Positions 1-6,580 of a stretch of DNA of 7,552 bases are shown one piece after another (the first letter of the stretch is position 1; the number at the start of each line of letters is the position of its first letter). Below the pieces are notes generated by a model. It worked only from the letters and a program-made list of their open reading frames with translations, had not been told where the DNA came from and made no database searches. The position numbers were made by a program, and so were the translations under genes. Source of the DNA: Anaeromyxobacteraceae bacterium (lineage in GTDB: Bacteria > Myxococcota > Myxococcia > Myxococcales > Anaeromyxobacteraceae); the NCBI GenBank assembly GCA_027349605.1, contig DAIEMM010000096.1:1-7552 (forward strand). The letters run 5' to 3'.

Positions 1-294
1 CCGGAGGGCGGAAGCGCCACGGTCACGGCTTCCCGGGTCGCCGGGGACCGGATCGAGGTGGTCGTGGCCGACACCGGGCCGGGCATCGAGCGGCACCACC
101 TGCCGCGCCTCTTCGAGCGCTTCTACCGCGTCGATCCGGGCCGCTCGCGCGGCTCGGGCGGAACCGGCCTCGGCCTCGCCATCGTGAAGCACCTCGTGCA
201 GATGCAGGCCGGCGACATCGGCGTGGACACCGGCTCGGGAGGCACGTCCTTCCGCGTGCGGCTGCCTCGCGCCGACGCGCCTGCCGCTTCCTGA
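1..294 (+). CDS. phoR: PhoR-like sensor histidine kinase, C-terminal ATPase end (5' partial)
   Basis: The gene enters from the left edge and 97 codons remain before TGA at 292-294. The fragment is the second half of a HATPase_c domain. Visible motifs are the G1 box DTGPGI (residues 25-30 of the fragment), the F box around LFERFYRVDPGRSR, and the G2 box GGTGLGLAIVKH, followed by the final strands ending in SFRVRLP. These bind ATP for autophosphorylation of a histidine that lies upstream, outside the window. The FYRVD...SR...GGTGLGLAIVKH pattern is typical of the PhoR/WalK group of kinases. The name PhoR rests mainly on the adjoining porin and pst operon. The sensor, membrane segments and dimerisation helix cannot be seen. 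Another OmpR-family partner kinase is possible, but context favours phosphate sensing. Confidence 0.85.
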   Translation, partial: PEGGSATVTASRVAGDRIEVVVADTGPGIERHHLPRLFERFYRVDPGRSRGSGGTGLGLAIVKHLVQMQAGDIGVDTGSGGTSFRVRLPRADAPAAS

Positions 295-306
295 ACCGCT
301 CCCATC

Positions 307-328
307 CCGTCACCGATCCTTCACGGTC
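307..328 (+). promoter_or_regulatory. Putative Pho box (two 11-bp direct repeats) upstream of the porin
   Basis: CCGTCACCGAT (307-317) is followed directly by CCTTCACGGTC (318-328), so TCAC recurs exactly 11 bp apart (310-313 and 321-324). PhoB family regulators bind two tandem 11-bp units related to CTGTCAT, and these units fit with the usual high-GC drift. The site is about 85 bp before the porin start and just after the kinase stop codon. I saw no convincing -10 hexamer; TAGATC at 347-352 is only a weak candidate. Binding is inferred from the pattern and from the similar array before pstS. Confidence 0.6.
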
Positions 329-397
329 GCTCCCGGCCGGAAGTCGTAGATCCGGGGCGCCTCCTCTCGAGGCATCCCGGGCGACCCCCGCCCGCAT

Positions 398-408
398 GAG
401 GGAGTCAC
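398..408 (+). promoter_or_regulatory. Ribosome binding site of the porin gene
   Basis: GAGGGAG at 398-404 lies 8 nt before ATG 413 and decides this start. The eight bases GGAGTCAC (401-408) recur at the pstS ribosome binding site (1999-2006), with 4 and 5 nt respectively to the ATG. Confidence 0.7.
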
Positions 409-412
409 AACG

Positions 413-1756
413 ATGAGAAGGATCTCCGTTCTCGGGGCTGCGGCGCTGCTCGCCGCACTCCCCGCCGCCGCCAACGCGCAGTCCCAGGAAACCGTCGTGA
501 AGGAGAGCACCACCGTGGTCGTGAAGGAGGCGCCGAAGCCCTCGCCGTTCACCTTCACGCCGTACGGGTTCTTCCTCGTGAACGCCTACTTCAACGACGC
601 CGCCGGAGCGCGCAACTACCCGCTGGCCAATCCCTGCACGACCGGGGTCGCCTGCGAGGGCAACATCCTCTTCGACGTCCGCCAGAGCCGGATCGGGGGG
701 CGCCTCTCCTTCAACGACAAGGCCGGCTGGACCGGCGCCACGCTCTCGGCCCTCGTCGAGGTCGACTTCAACGGTGGCTACGCCGGGGCCGTCCCCACGG
801 GCTCGGCCGGGTTCTACAATCCGGCCGTCCGCCTGCGGAAGGCCTACGCCAACGCGGCGTGGGGGTCGGAGTCGATGATCCAGCTCCGCGTCGGCCAGGA
901 CGACCGGCTCATCTAGCCGCTGCGCCCCGTCAGCCTCGCCTACGTCGCGAACCCGACCTTCCAGAACGCGGGCCTGCTGCACGGGCGCGCGCCCATGTTC
1001 CAGCTCCGCTGGGACCTCAATCCCAAGGACGGAATCGCGGTGAGCGTGGCCGGGGCCGCCCTCAATCCCCAGGACAACACCGCGGGCGACAACGGCGTCT
1101 CTCCGGGCGCTGCCGTCGACCTCGGCGCGGGCAATCGTTCGCGCATCCCCAACCTCGAGGGGCGCGTCGGCCTCGGCTGGCGGAGCGGCGGAACCAGCGT
1201 CGTCGCGCTGGGCGGCTGGGCCGGCTGGCAGAAGAACCGCTACGTGAGCCCCGCGACCGACACCAACGTCGACGCGAACACCTACATCTTCGGTGGCGAC
1301 CTCACCGTGAACGTCGCCTTCCTCCAGGTCATGGGCGAGATCTACAAGGCGAAGGGCTATGACGTGCCCGGCAACCTGGGTGGAAGCCAGGGCGTCGCCC
1401 TCTCGTTCACCCGCCCCACGCCGACGACCTTCGACATCGCCTCCGCGGATCCCGTCCCGGCCTTCGGCGGCTGGTTCCAGATCGCGGCGCGTCCCATCGA
1501 GGCGCTCCAGATCTACGGCGGCTGGGGCGGAACCCAGAGCCCGTTCGACGCCTACACGGGTACCGTCTTCGACGCCACCCCGGCCACGCGAGCCGCCACC
1601 CGGCTCCAGAACTACATGTGGGCCGGGGGCGTGACCGCCTACGCCGGAAAGAACTGGCGCTTCTCCGTGGAGTACGGCCGGGCGACGAGCTACTTCCTGA
1701 GCGGACTGAACTTCACGCAGGGCCAGTTCTCCATCAACTCGATGGTCAGCTTCTAG
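413..1756 (+). pseudogene. Outer-membrane porin (phosphate-locus beta-barrel), interrupted by an in-frame amber codon at 914-916
   Basis: The frame holds 447 positions before the terminal TAG, with codon 168 also reading TAG. Residues 1-22 form a signal peptide (MRRISVLGAAALLAALPAAANA, split here as a basic start, Ala/Leu core and an ANA cleavage site before Q23). After a charged Lys/Glu/Val linker (about 25-43) come alternating, aromatic-rich beta strands. The last residues are ...SINSMVSF with terminal Phe, the usual recognition signal for outer-membrane barrel assembly. Two cysteines (75 and 81) sit in an early loop and could form a disulfide. The 279 codons after the amber stay in frame and read as the same family (PLRPVSLAYVANP follows immediately), so the two halves belong to one gene. 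The 167-residue product ending at the amber could not form the whole barrel. The neighbours (phoR, pst) and the Pho box suggest a phosphate-starvation-induced porin, but substrate is not shown. The interruption may be a real null mutation, a base-call error or a read-through site. Confidence 0.75.
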
Positions 1757-1872
1757 CGGCGGCAGCACGGAGCACCCGCAGCCGGCCGCCGCCCGCCTTG
1801 ACGGCGCGCCGGTTGCGGACTCCACCTGCCCACCGGGCCTGACGTACGCCCCGGGCGGGACGGGACGGTCCC

Positions 1873-1893
1873 GGGGCCCCAGCCGGGAGCCCC
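1873..1893 (+). terminator. GC-rich hairpin after the porin, possible terminator
   Basis: GGGGCCCC (1873-1880) can pair with GGGAGCCCC (1885-1893) around the loop AGCC, giving eight G-C pairs with a single bulged A at 1888. It lies about 120 nt after the porin stop and before the pstS control region, a sensible place to end the porin transcript. No T-run follows, so it does not fit the classic intrinsic terminator and may only be a feature of GC-rich spacer DNA. Confidence 0.3.
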
Positions 1894-1912
1894 TGGCCGG
1901 GCCCTGGCCGGG
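1891..1912. repeat. Perfect 11-bp tandem repeat (two copies)
   Basis: CCCTGGCCGGG occurs at 1891-1901 and again at 1902-1912 without a mismatch. A diverged copy, CCCAGCCGGG, lies at 1878-1887. The pair ends two bases before the Pho-box-like array of pstS. Its 11-bp unit is the same length as a PhoB half-site, but the sequence is unrelated to TCAC units and it is out of phase with them. It could be a slippage product or a regulator site. Confidence 0.7.
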
Positions 1913-1914
1913 AG

Positions 1915-1947
1915 TCTTCACCGGTCCGTCACGAATCCGTCACGAGC
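1915..1947 (+). promoter_or_regulatory. Putative Pho box array upstream of pstS (three 11-bp units)
   Basis: Three adjoining units are visible: TCTTCACCGGT (1915-1925), CCGTCACGAAT (1926-1936) and CCGTCACGAGC (1937-1947). TCAC falls at 1918, 1929 and 1940, exactly 11 bp apart. The second and third units are identical over their first nine bases and close to the PhoB half-site CTGTCAT. A related CGTTAC at 1951-1956 is out of phase and may belong to the core promoter. The array ends 64 bp before the pstS start. It matches the two-unit array before the porin, which supports control of both by PhoB. This is inference from sequence pattern and gene context. Confidence 0.7.
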
Positions 1948-1996
1948 CTTCGTTACACCTTCCCCAACCCAACGACCAAGACCTGAAGCTGCAAAA

Positions 1997-2006
1997 AAGG
2001 AGTCAC
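1997..2006 (+). promoter_or_regulatory. Ribosome binding site of pstS
   Basis: AAGGAG at 1997-2002, within an A-rich stretch that is unusual for this GC-rich window, lies 9 nt before ATG 2012. Strong spacing and low structure fit the high output expected of a periplasmic binding protein. Confidence 0.75.
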
Positions 2007-2011
2007 TCCCC

Positions 2012-3043
2012 ATGAAGAAGCTCGCTCTCGCCGCGCTGCTCGCGCTGGCCGGCACCCCGGCCCTCGCGGCCGACTCGCTCCTCATCAACGGAGCGGGCGC
2101 CACCTTCCCGTTCCCGCTCTATTCCAAGTGGTTCTCCGAGTACAACAAGGCGCACCCGGACATCCGCTTCAACTACCAGTCGATCGGGTCCGGAGGCGGG
2201 ATCCAGCAGTTCACCGCCGGGACGGTCGACTTCGGCGCGTCCGACGCGCCCCTGAGCGACGCCCAGATCGCCAAGGCCCCGGACGTGGTGCACATCCCCA
2301 CCGTGCTCGGCGCGGTGGTGGTGACCTACAACGCGCCCTTCACGGGGCTCCGGCTCACCCGGGCCGTCCTCGCCGACATCTACCTCGGCAAGATCACGAA
2401 GTGGAACGACCCGGCCATCGCCAGGGCGAACCCGGGCATCAAGTTCCCCGACGCGGCCATCACGGTGGTGCGCCGCTCCGACGGCTCGGGGACGACCTAC
2501 GTCTTCACCGACTACCTGAGCAAGATCTCGGCGGAGTGGAAGGCCAAGGTCGGCAACGGCACGAGCGTCTCCTGGCCGGTGGGCCTCGGCGGCAAGGGCA
2601 ACGAGGGCGTGACCGGCCTCGTCAAGCAGACCCCGGGCGCGATCGGCTACGTCGAGCTCGCCTACGCGACCCAGAACAAGCTGCCGGCCGCTCCGCTCGA
2701 GAACCAGGAGGGGAACTTCGTGGCCCCTTCGCTCGCGTCCACCTCGGCCGCCGCCGCCGGCGTGACCCTCCCCGCCGACTACCGCGTGTCGGTGACCGAC
2801 GCCAAGGGCAAGGACGCCTACCCCATGGCCTCCTTCACCTACCTGCTCGTCCACCGGGACGCGAAGGACAAGGCGAAGGGGGAGGCGATGGTGAACTTCC
2901 TCTGGTGGGCCGTGCACTCCGGCCAGGCCTTCGCGGCGCCGCTCGACTACGCGCCGCTCCCCAAGGCCGTGGTCGAGAACGTCGAGAAGACCATCCACGG
3001 GCTGCTGGTGCAGGGCAAGCCGGTCCAGATTGCCGCCCACTAG
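2012..3043 (+). CDS. pstS: Phosphate ABC transporter, periplasmic phosphate-binding protein PstS
   Basis: This 343-residue protein captures inorganic phosphate in the periplasm and delivers it to the PstCA channel. Residues 1-19 are a signal peptide (MKKLALAALLALAGTPALA) with cleavage before A20; no lipobox cysteine is present. The ligand residues known from E. coli PstS can be placed: T31-F32 in GAGATFPFP, S60 in IGSGGG, D78 in FGASDAP, and R155, D157, S159, G160, T161 in RRSDGSGTT. Length is normal for the family. The start is fixed by the signal peptide and by a well-spaced AAGGAG. It is the first gene of the pst operon, and its end overlaps the pstC start by 14 nt. A Pho-box-like array upstream suggests induction by phosphate limitation. 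No key residue is missing. Confidence 0.97.
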   Translation: MKKLALAALLALAGTPALAADSLLINGAGATFPFPLYSKWFSEYNKAHPDIRFNYQSIGSGGGIQQFTAGTVDFGASDAPLSDAQIAKAPDVVHIPTVLGAVVVTYNAPFTGLRLTRAVLADIYLGKITKWNDPAIARANPGIKFPDAAITVVRRSDGSGTTYVFTDYLSKISAEWKAKVGNGTSVSWPVGLGGKGNEGVTGLVKQTPGAIGYVELAYATQNKLPAAPLENQEGNFVAPSLASTSAAAAGVTLPADYRVSVTDAKGKDAYPMASFTYLLVHRDAKDKAKGEAMVNFLWWAVHSGQAFAAPLDYAPLPKAVVENVEKTIHGLLVQGKPVQIAAH

Positions 3044-4007
3044 CGACACCGGCGCCGCGCGCGCCACTCCGGCCCCGGCCCGGTTCGCCAACCTGGGCGA
3101 CCGGGCATGGGGCTGGGGCATCTCGATCCTGGGCGGGACGATCCTCGTCGTCGCCGGCCTGGTCCTCCTCGAACTGGGCCGGGTCGCACGGCCGGCCTGG
3201 GAGGGGATGAACGTCCTCCGCTTCCTCACGTCCACCGACTGGGATCCGGTCCAGGAGAAGTTCGGGGCTCTCCCCTTCGTCTACGGCACGCTCGTGACGA
3301 GCGCCGTCGCCATCCTGGTGGCGCTCCCGGTCTCGGTGGGTCTCGCCCTCTTCCTCTCCGAGATGGGACCCAGGCGGCTCCGGCCCCCGGTGGCCTACGC
3401 CATCGAGGTCCTGGCGGCCATCCCCAGCGTCATCTACGGGCTCTGGGGCCTCTTCGTCCTGGTGCCCTGGCTCCGCGGGACGCTGGAGCCCTTCCTGCAG
3501 GGCACCCTCGGCTTCCTCCCGATCTTCCGAGGGCCCATGATCGGCCACGGCTACCTCGCGGGCGGGCTCATCCTGGCGCTCATGATCCTGCCCACCATCG
3601 CGTCGGTCACCATCGAGGTGCTGAAGACCGTGCCGGCCGCGCTGAGGGAGGGCGCGCTCGCGCTCGGGGCCACCCGCTGGGAGGCCATCCGGATGGCGGT
3701 GCTGCCGTATGCCCGCCCCGGGATCCTCGGCGCCACCCTGCTCGGCCTCGGCCGCGCGCTCGGCGAGACGATGGCGGTGACCATGGTCATCGGCAACTCG
3801 CCGGCGATCAGCGCCTCGCTCTTCGCCCCCGGGTACACCCTGCCGGCGGTGATCGCCAACGAGTTCGCCGAGGCCACCGGGGACGTGCACATCGGCGCGC
3901 TCGCGTCGCTCGGTCTCGTGCTCTTCGGCATCACCCTCCTCCTCAACGCCGCGGCACGGATCCTGATCTCGGCGGTGTCCCGGGGCACCCGGGGGGCGAG
4001 GGCATGA
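3030..4007 (+). CDS. pstC: Phosphate ABC transporter, permease subunit PstC
   Basis: This 325-residue inner-membrane protein forms half of the phosphate channel with PstA. Hydrophobic segments appear at about 30-49, 84-110, 121-146, 174-198, then beyond 231 and near the C-terminus, consistent with six spans. The cytoplasmic coupling loop that contacts PstB is REGALALGATRW (206-217) continuing to LP at 225-226. GRALGETMAV (241-250) holds the conserved Arg and Glu of PstC proteins. The chosen start is TTG 3030, which lies inside the end of pstS. No ATG or GTG gives the full first membrane span, and the next Met (residue 60) would remove it. No strong ribosome binding site precedes TTG, so translation is probably coupled to pstS. 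The stop overlaps the pstA start as ATGA. Family assignment is secure; the exact start is less so. Confidence 0.95.
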   Translation: MPPTSDTGAARATPAPARFANLGDRAWGWGISILGGTILVVAGLVLLELGRVARPAWEGMNVLRFLTSTDWDPVQEKFGALPFVYGTLVTSAVAILVALPVSVGLALFLSEMGPRRLRPPVAYAIEVLAAIPSVIYGLWGLFVLVPWLRGTLEPFLQGTLGFLPIFRGPMIGHGYLAGGLILALMILPTIASVTIEVLKTVPAALREGALALGATRWEAIRMAVLPYARPGILGATLLGLGRALGETMAVTMVIGNSPAISASLFAPGYTLPAVIANEFAEATGDVHIGALASLGLVLFGITLLLNAAARILISAVSRGTRGARA

Positions 4008-4852
4008 ACGCGCTCCGCTGGCGCCGCTTCGTGAACGTCTTCTGGACCGTCGTGAGCGGCTCCGCCGTCCTGCTGGCTCTCCTCCCGCTCGTCTCGCTCC
4101 TCTGGCTGGTGACGTCCCGCGGGTTGCCTGGGCTCTCGGCCTCCTTCTTCGTGAACCTTCCCACTCCGGTCGGCGAGCCGGGGGGCGGTGTCGGGAACGC
4201 CATCGTCGGGACGTTCTTCATGGTGGGCCTGGCGAGCCTCATGGCCCTGCCGGTCGGGGTCGGCGCCGGCGTGTTCCTGGCCGAGAAGGGGGAGGGGGTC
4301 GCCGGGAAGGCGATCCGCTTCACCGCCGAGGTGCTCTCCGGCGTTCCCTCCATCGTCGTCGGCATCGTGGCCTACGGCCTCATCGTCGCGCACATGAAGC
4401 GGTTCTCGGCGCTGGCGGGTGGCGTGGCGCTGGCGCTCATCATGATCCCCTCGCTGGCCCGCTCCACCGAGGACTTCATCCGCCTGGTTCCCTCCGCCCT
4501 GCGGGAGGCGTCCCTGGCGCTGGGGGTCCCCGGGTGGAAGACGAGCCTGCGGGTCATCATGCCCACCGCGCTCGGGGGCATCGTCACGGCGGTGCTGCTC
4601 GCCGTGGCCCGGGCGGCCGGGGAGACGGCGCCGCTGCTCTTCACGGCGCTCAACAACCAGTACTGGAACCTCGACCCGACGCAGCCCACGGCGTCGCTGA
4701 CCGTCCAGATCTACAACTACGCCATCAGCCCCTACGAGGACTGGCACGAGAAGGCCTGGACGGCCGCCCTGGTGCTCCTCCTGCTGGTCGGGCTGCTCAA
4801 CCTGACGGCCCGATTCCTCTCCCGCAACCGGCTGCAGGGTGCCCCAAGATGA
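4004..4852 (+). CDS. pstA: Phosphate ABC transporter, permease subunit PstA
   Basis: This 282-residue protein is the second half of the inner-membrane phosphate channel. A basic N-terminus (RWRRF) precedes the first span (about 14-37). Further hydrophobic segments lie at about 65-92, 108-130, 136-152, 189-203 and 249-267. The coupling loop is REASLALGVPGWKTSLRVIMP, residues 167-187, of the EAA type. It is followed by ARAAGETAPLLFTA (202-215), the PstA counterpart of the RALGET segment of PstC; the conserved Arg and Glu are R203 and E207. The ATG overlaps the pstC stop by 4 nt (ATGA), and the gene ends in the same kind of overlap with pstB, so translation is probably coupled through the three genes. 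A GAGGG stretch lies just before the start. Length and layout are normal. Confidence 0.96.
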   Translation: MNALRWRRFVNVFWTVVSGSAVLLALLPLVSLLWLVTSRGLPGLSASFFVNLPTPVGEPGGGVGNAIVGTFFMVGLASLMALPVGVGAGVFLAEKGEGVAGKAIRFTAEVLSGVPSIVVGIVAYGLIVAHMKRFSALAGGVALALIMIPSLARSTEDFIRLVPSALREASLALGVPGWKTSLRVIMPTALGGIVTAVLLAVARAAGETAPLLFTALNNQYWNLDPTQPTASLTVQIYNYAISPYEDWHEKAWTAALVLLLLVGLLNLTARFLSRNRLQGAPR

Positions 4853-5712
4853 ACGTCCACCAGGAGATCGCCGCGGTGAAATCGCCTCCCCCCCTCTCCC
4901 CCGAGGTCGCCTCCGAATCGCGCCGGCCGCGGCCGGCGCCCGGGCAGGAGGCCCCGGCGATCCAGCCCAAGCTGACCGTCGAGCACCTCAATGCCTGGTA
5001 CGGGCAGAACCACGCCCTGCACGACGTGAACCTCGTCGTCCCTCCCCGGTCGGTGACGGCCGCCATCGGCCCGTCGGGCTGCGGGAAGTCCACCTTCCTG
5101 CGCTGCCTGAACCGCATGCACGAGCTCATCCCCGGAGCGCGGGCGGAGGGCACCCTCCGCATCGACGGCAAGGACCTGCTCGGGCGGGACGTCGACCCCG
5201 TCACCCTGCGGCGCAGGGTGGGCATGGTCTTCCAGCGGCCCAATCCCTTCCCCACCATGTCCATCCGCGACAACGTCGCGGCCGGCCTGAAGCTGAACCG
5301 CGTCCCCGGCGACCACGCCGAGATCGTGGAGCGCACGCTGCGCCAGGCGGCGCTCTGGGACGAGGTGAAGGACCGGCTCGGCGCCAGCGCGCTCTCGCTC
5401 TCCGGAGGGCAGCAGCAGCGGCTCTGCATCGCCCGCGCGCTCGCCGTGCAGCCGGAGGTGCTGCTCATGGACGAGCCCGCCAGCGCCCTCGACCCCATCG
5501 CCACCGCCAAGATCGAGGACCTGATCCACGAGCTCAAGGAGCGCTATACCATCGTGATCGTGACCCACAACATGCAGCAGGCCGGACGCGTCTCCGATCA
5601 GACCGCCTTCTTCTACATGGGAGATCTCGTCGAGGTCGGCCCGACCGAGAAGATCTTCACCAATCCCTCGGAGAAGCGCACCGAGGACTACGTCACCGGC
5701 AAGTTCGGGTAG
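4849..5712 (+). CDS. pstB: Phosphate ABC transporter, ATP-binding subunit PstB
   Basis: This 287-residue cytoplasmic ATPase dimerises on PstC/PstA and powers phosphate import. It has all nucleotide-binding motifs in order: Walker A GPSGCGKST (74-82), Q-loop Q129 in VFQRPNPFP, signature LSGGQQQR (184-191), Walker B VLLMDEP (204-210) with catalytic E209, D-loop SALD (212-215), and switch H240 in THN. VFQRPNPFPTMSI is characteristic of PstB among ABC ATPases. The ATG at 4849 overlaps the pstA stop (ATGA). From this start there is a Pro/Arg/Glu-rich extension of about 40 residues before the domain begins at KLTVEHLNAWYG, roughly 30 residues longer than E. coli PstB. No Met, GTG or TTG nearer the domain is better placed, so I keep the overlap start. 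The extension is likely disordered; its role is unknown. Confidence 0.97.
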   Translation: MNVHQEIAAVKSPPPLSPEVASESRRPRPAPGQEAPAIQPKLTVEHLNAWYGQNHALHDVNLVVPPRSVTAAIGPSGCGKSTFLRCLNRMHELIPGARAEGTLRIDGKDLLGRDVDPVTLRRRVGMVFQRPNPFPTMSIRDNVAAGLKLNRVPGDHAEIVERTLRQAALWDEVKDRLGASALSLSGGQQQRLCIARALAVQPEVLLMDEPASALDPIATAKIEDLIHELKERYTIVIVTHNMQQAGRVSDQTAFFYMGDLVEVGPTEKIFTNPSEKRTEDYVTGKFG

Positions 5713-5715
5713 GCC

Positions 5716-6417
5716 ATGACCCCAGCGACCCACACCGACAAGGTCTACGAGGCCGAGCTCGCCCAGCTTCGCGACCGGCTCCTCGCCATGGGAGGCAGCG
5801 TCGAGGCCGCCATGGCCGGAAGCGTCCGAGCGCTCACCGAGCGGGACACCGCCCTCGCCGAGAAGGTGATCGCCGGCGACCGGGACGTGAACCGCGCCGA
5901 GGTGGAGATCGACGAGATGTGCCGGAGGCTGCTCGCGCTCCGGCAACCGGCCGCCAGCGATCTCCGCTTCATCACCACCGCCCTCAAGGTCGTCACCGAC
6001 CTCGAGCGCATGGGCGATCTCGCCGTCAACGTCGCCGAGCGGGCGCTCGACCTCTCCCAGTCCCCGCCGTCGAAGCCGTTCCACGACCTGAACGAGCTGG
6101 CCGACCTCTCCGGCGCCCAGCTCGACAAGGCGCTCGACGCCTTCGTGGAGAAGGACGCGAGGAAGGCCGAGGAGGTCATCGCGGGCGACGACATGCTCGA
6201 CGCCCTGTACCACCGGCTCTTCAACGACCTGCTCGCCTACATGATGGAGGACTCGCGCGTCATCCGCAGGGCCACGAGCATCCTCTTCGCGGCCAAGCAG
6301 CTCGAGAGGTTCGGGGACCACGCCACCAACGTGGCCGAGATGGTGGTCTACATGGTCCGGGGGACCGACGTGCGCCACCCGGGCAGCCGGGCGGGCGAGG
6401 GCGAGTCGAAGCCGTAG
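5716..6417 (+). CDS. phoU: Phosphate transport and signalling regulator PhoU
   Basis: This 233-residue protein restrains PhoR signalling when phosphate is plentiful, acting at the membrane between the Pst transporter and the kinase. It has the expected two-fold repeat of three-helix bundles. The metal-binding motif occurs once per half: LERMGDLAVNVAER (96-109, with E97, D101, N105, E108) and LERFGDHATNVAEM (196-209, with E197, D201, N205, E208). RQPAASDLR (76-84) is also conserved in the family. Predicted helices are amphipathic, with no signal peptide or membrane span. The start lies 3 nt after the pstB stop; there is no strong ribosome binding site, so coupling to pstB is likely. The C-terminal tail after residue 215 (Gly/Arg/Glu rich) is not conserved. 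It ends the operon at TAG. Confidence 0.96.
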   Translation: MTPATHTDKVYEAELAQLRDRLLAMGGSVEAAMAGSVRALTERDTALAEKVIAGDRDVNRAEVEIDEMCRRLLALRQPAASDLRFITTALKVVTDLERMGDLAVNVAERALDLSQSPPSKPFHDLNELADLSGAQLDKALDAFVEKDARKAEEVIAGDDMLDALYHRLFNDLLAYMMEDSRVIRRATSILFAAKQLERFGDHATNVAEMVVYMVRGTDVRHPGSRAGEGESKP

Positions 6418-6555
6418 ACGGCGCGTATCGAGCCGTCGGCGAAGCTGATCGCGCTCGGCGGGAAGCGCTTCCGTGTCACCGGCGTCCGCATCGTCCTCGA
6501 TTCACCCACAGCGACGTCGGGCGGGGGAAGGGGCCGTGAACGTCCACCTGCGGCC

Positions 6556-6580
6556 GGTGCCGGGAATTCACTCCGGCGCC
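6556..6580. terminator. Hairpin between convergent phoU and dedA, possible two-way terminator
   Basis: GGTGCCGG (6556-6563) pairs with CCGGCGCC (6573-6580) through eight base pairs, one of them G-U in the + strand RNA. The 9-nt loop contains the TGA stop codon of the minus-strand DedA gene (6568-6570). The position, about 140 nt beyond phoU and at the end of the opposing gene, fits termination of both transcripts. No T-run follows on either strand, so termination would have to be Rho-dependent or unusually GC-driven. Confidence 0.35.

Noticed and set aside
914..916. TAG decoded as pyrrolysine or by a global code change
   Set aside because: TAG serves as the normal stop of the porin, pstS, pstB and phoU in this window, and porins are not known to use pyrrolysine.
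995..1756. A separate 253-residue protein starting at ATG 995
   Set aside because: There is no ribosome binding site or signal peptide at that ATG, and the sequence between 917 and 994 is in the same frame and porin-like, so this is the second half of the interrupted porin.
2003..3235. A 410-codon open frame on the minus strand across pstS, and similar long antisense frames over the kinase/porin, pstC, pstA, pstB and phoU
   Set aside because: They mirror the third-position GC bias of the sense genes, have low-complexity Arg/Gly/Asp/His-rich translations, no ribosome binding sites and no domain. The sense frames carry clear conserved motifs.
6461..6472. Perfect 12-bp palindrome GGAAGCGCTTCC after phoU
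   Set aside because: It would leave almost no loop as a hairpin, has no T-run, and occurs once. Without other copies it cannot be called an operator.
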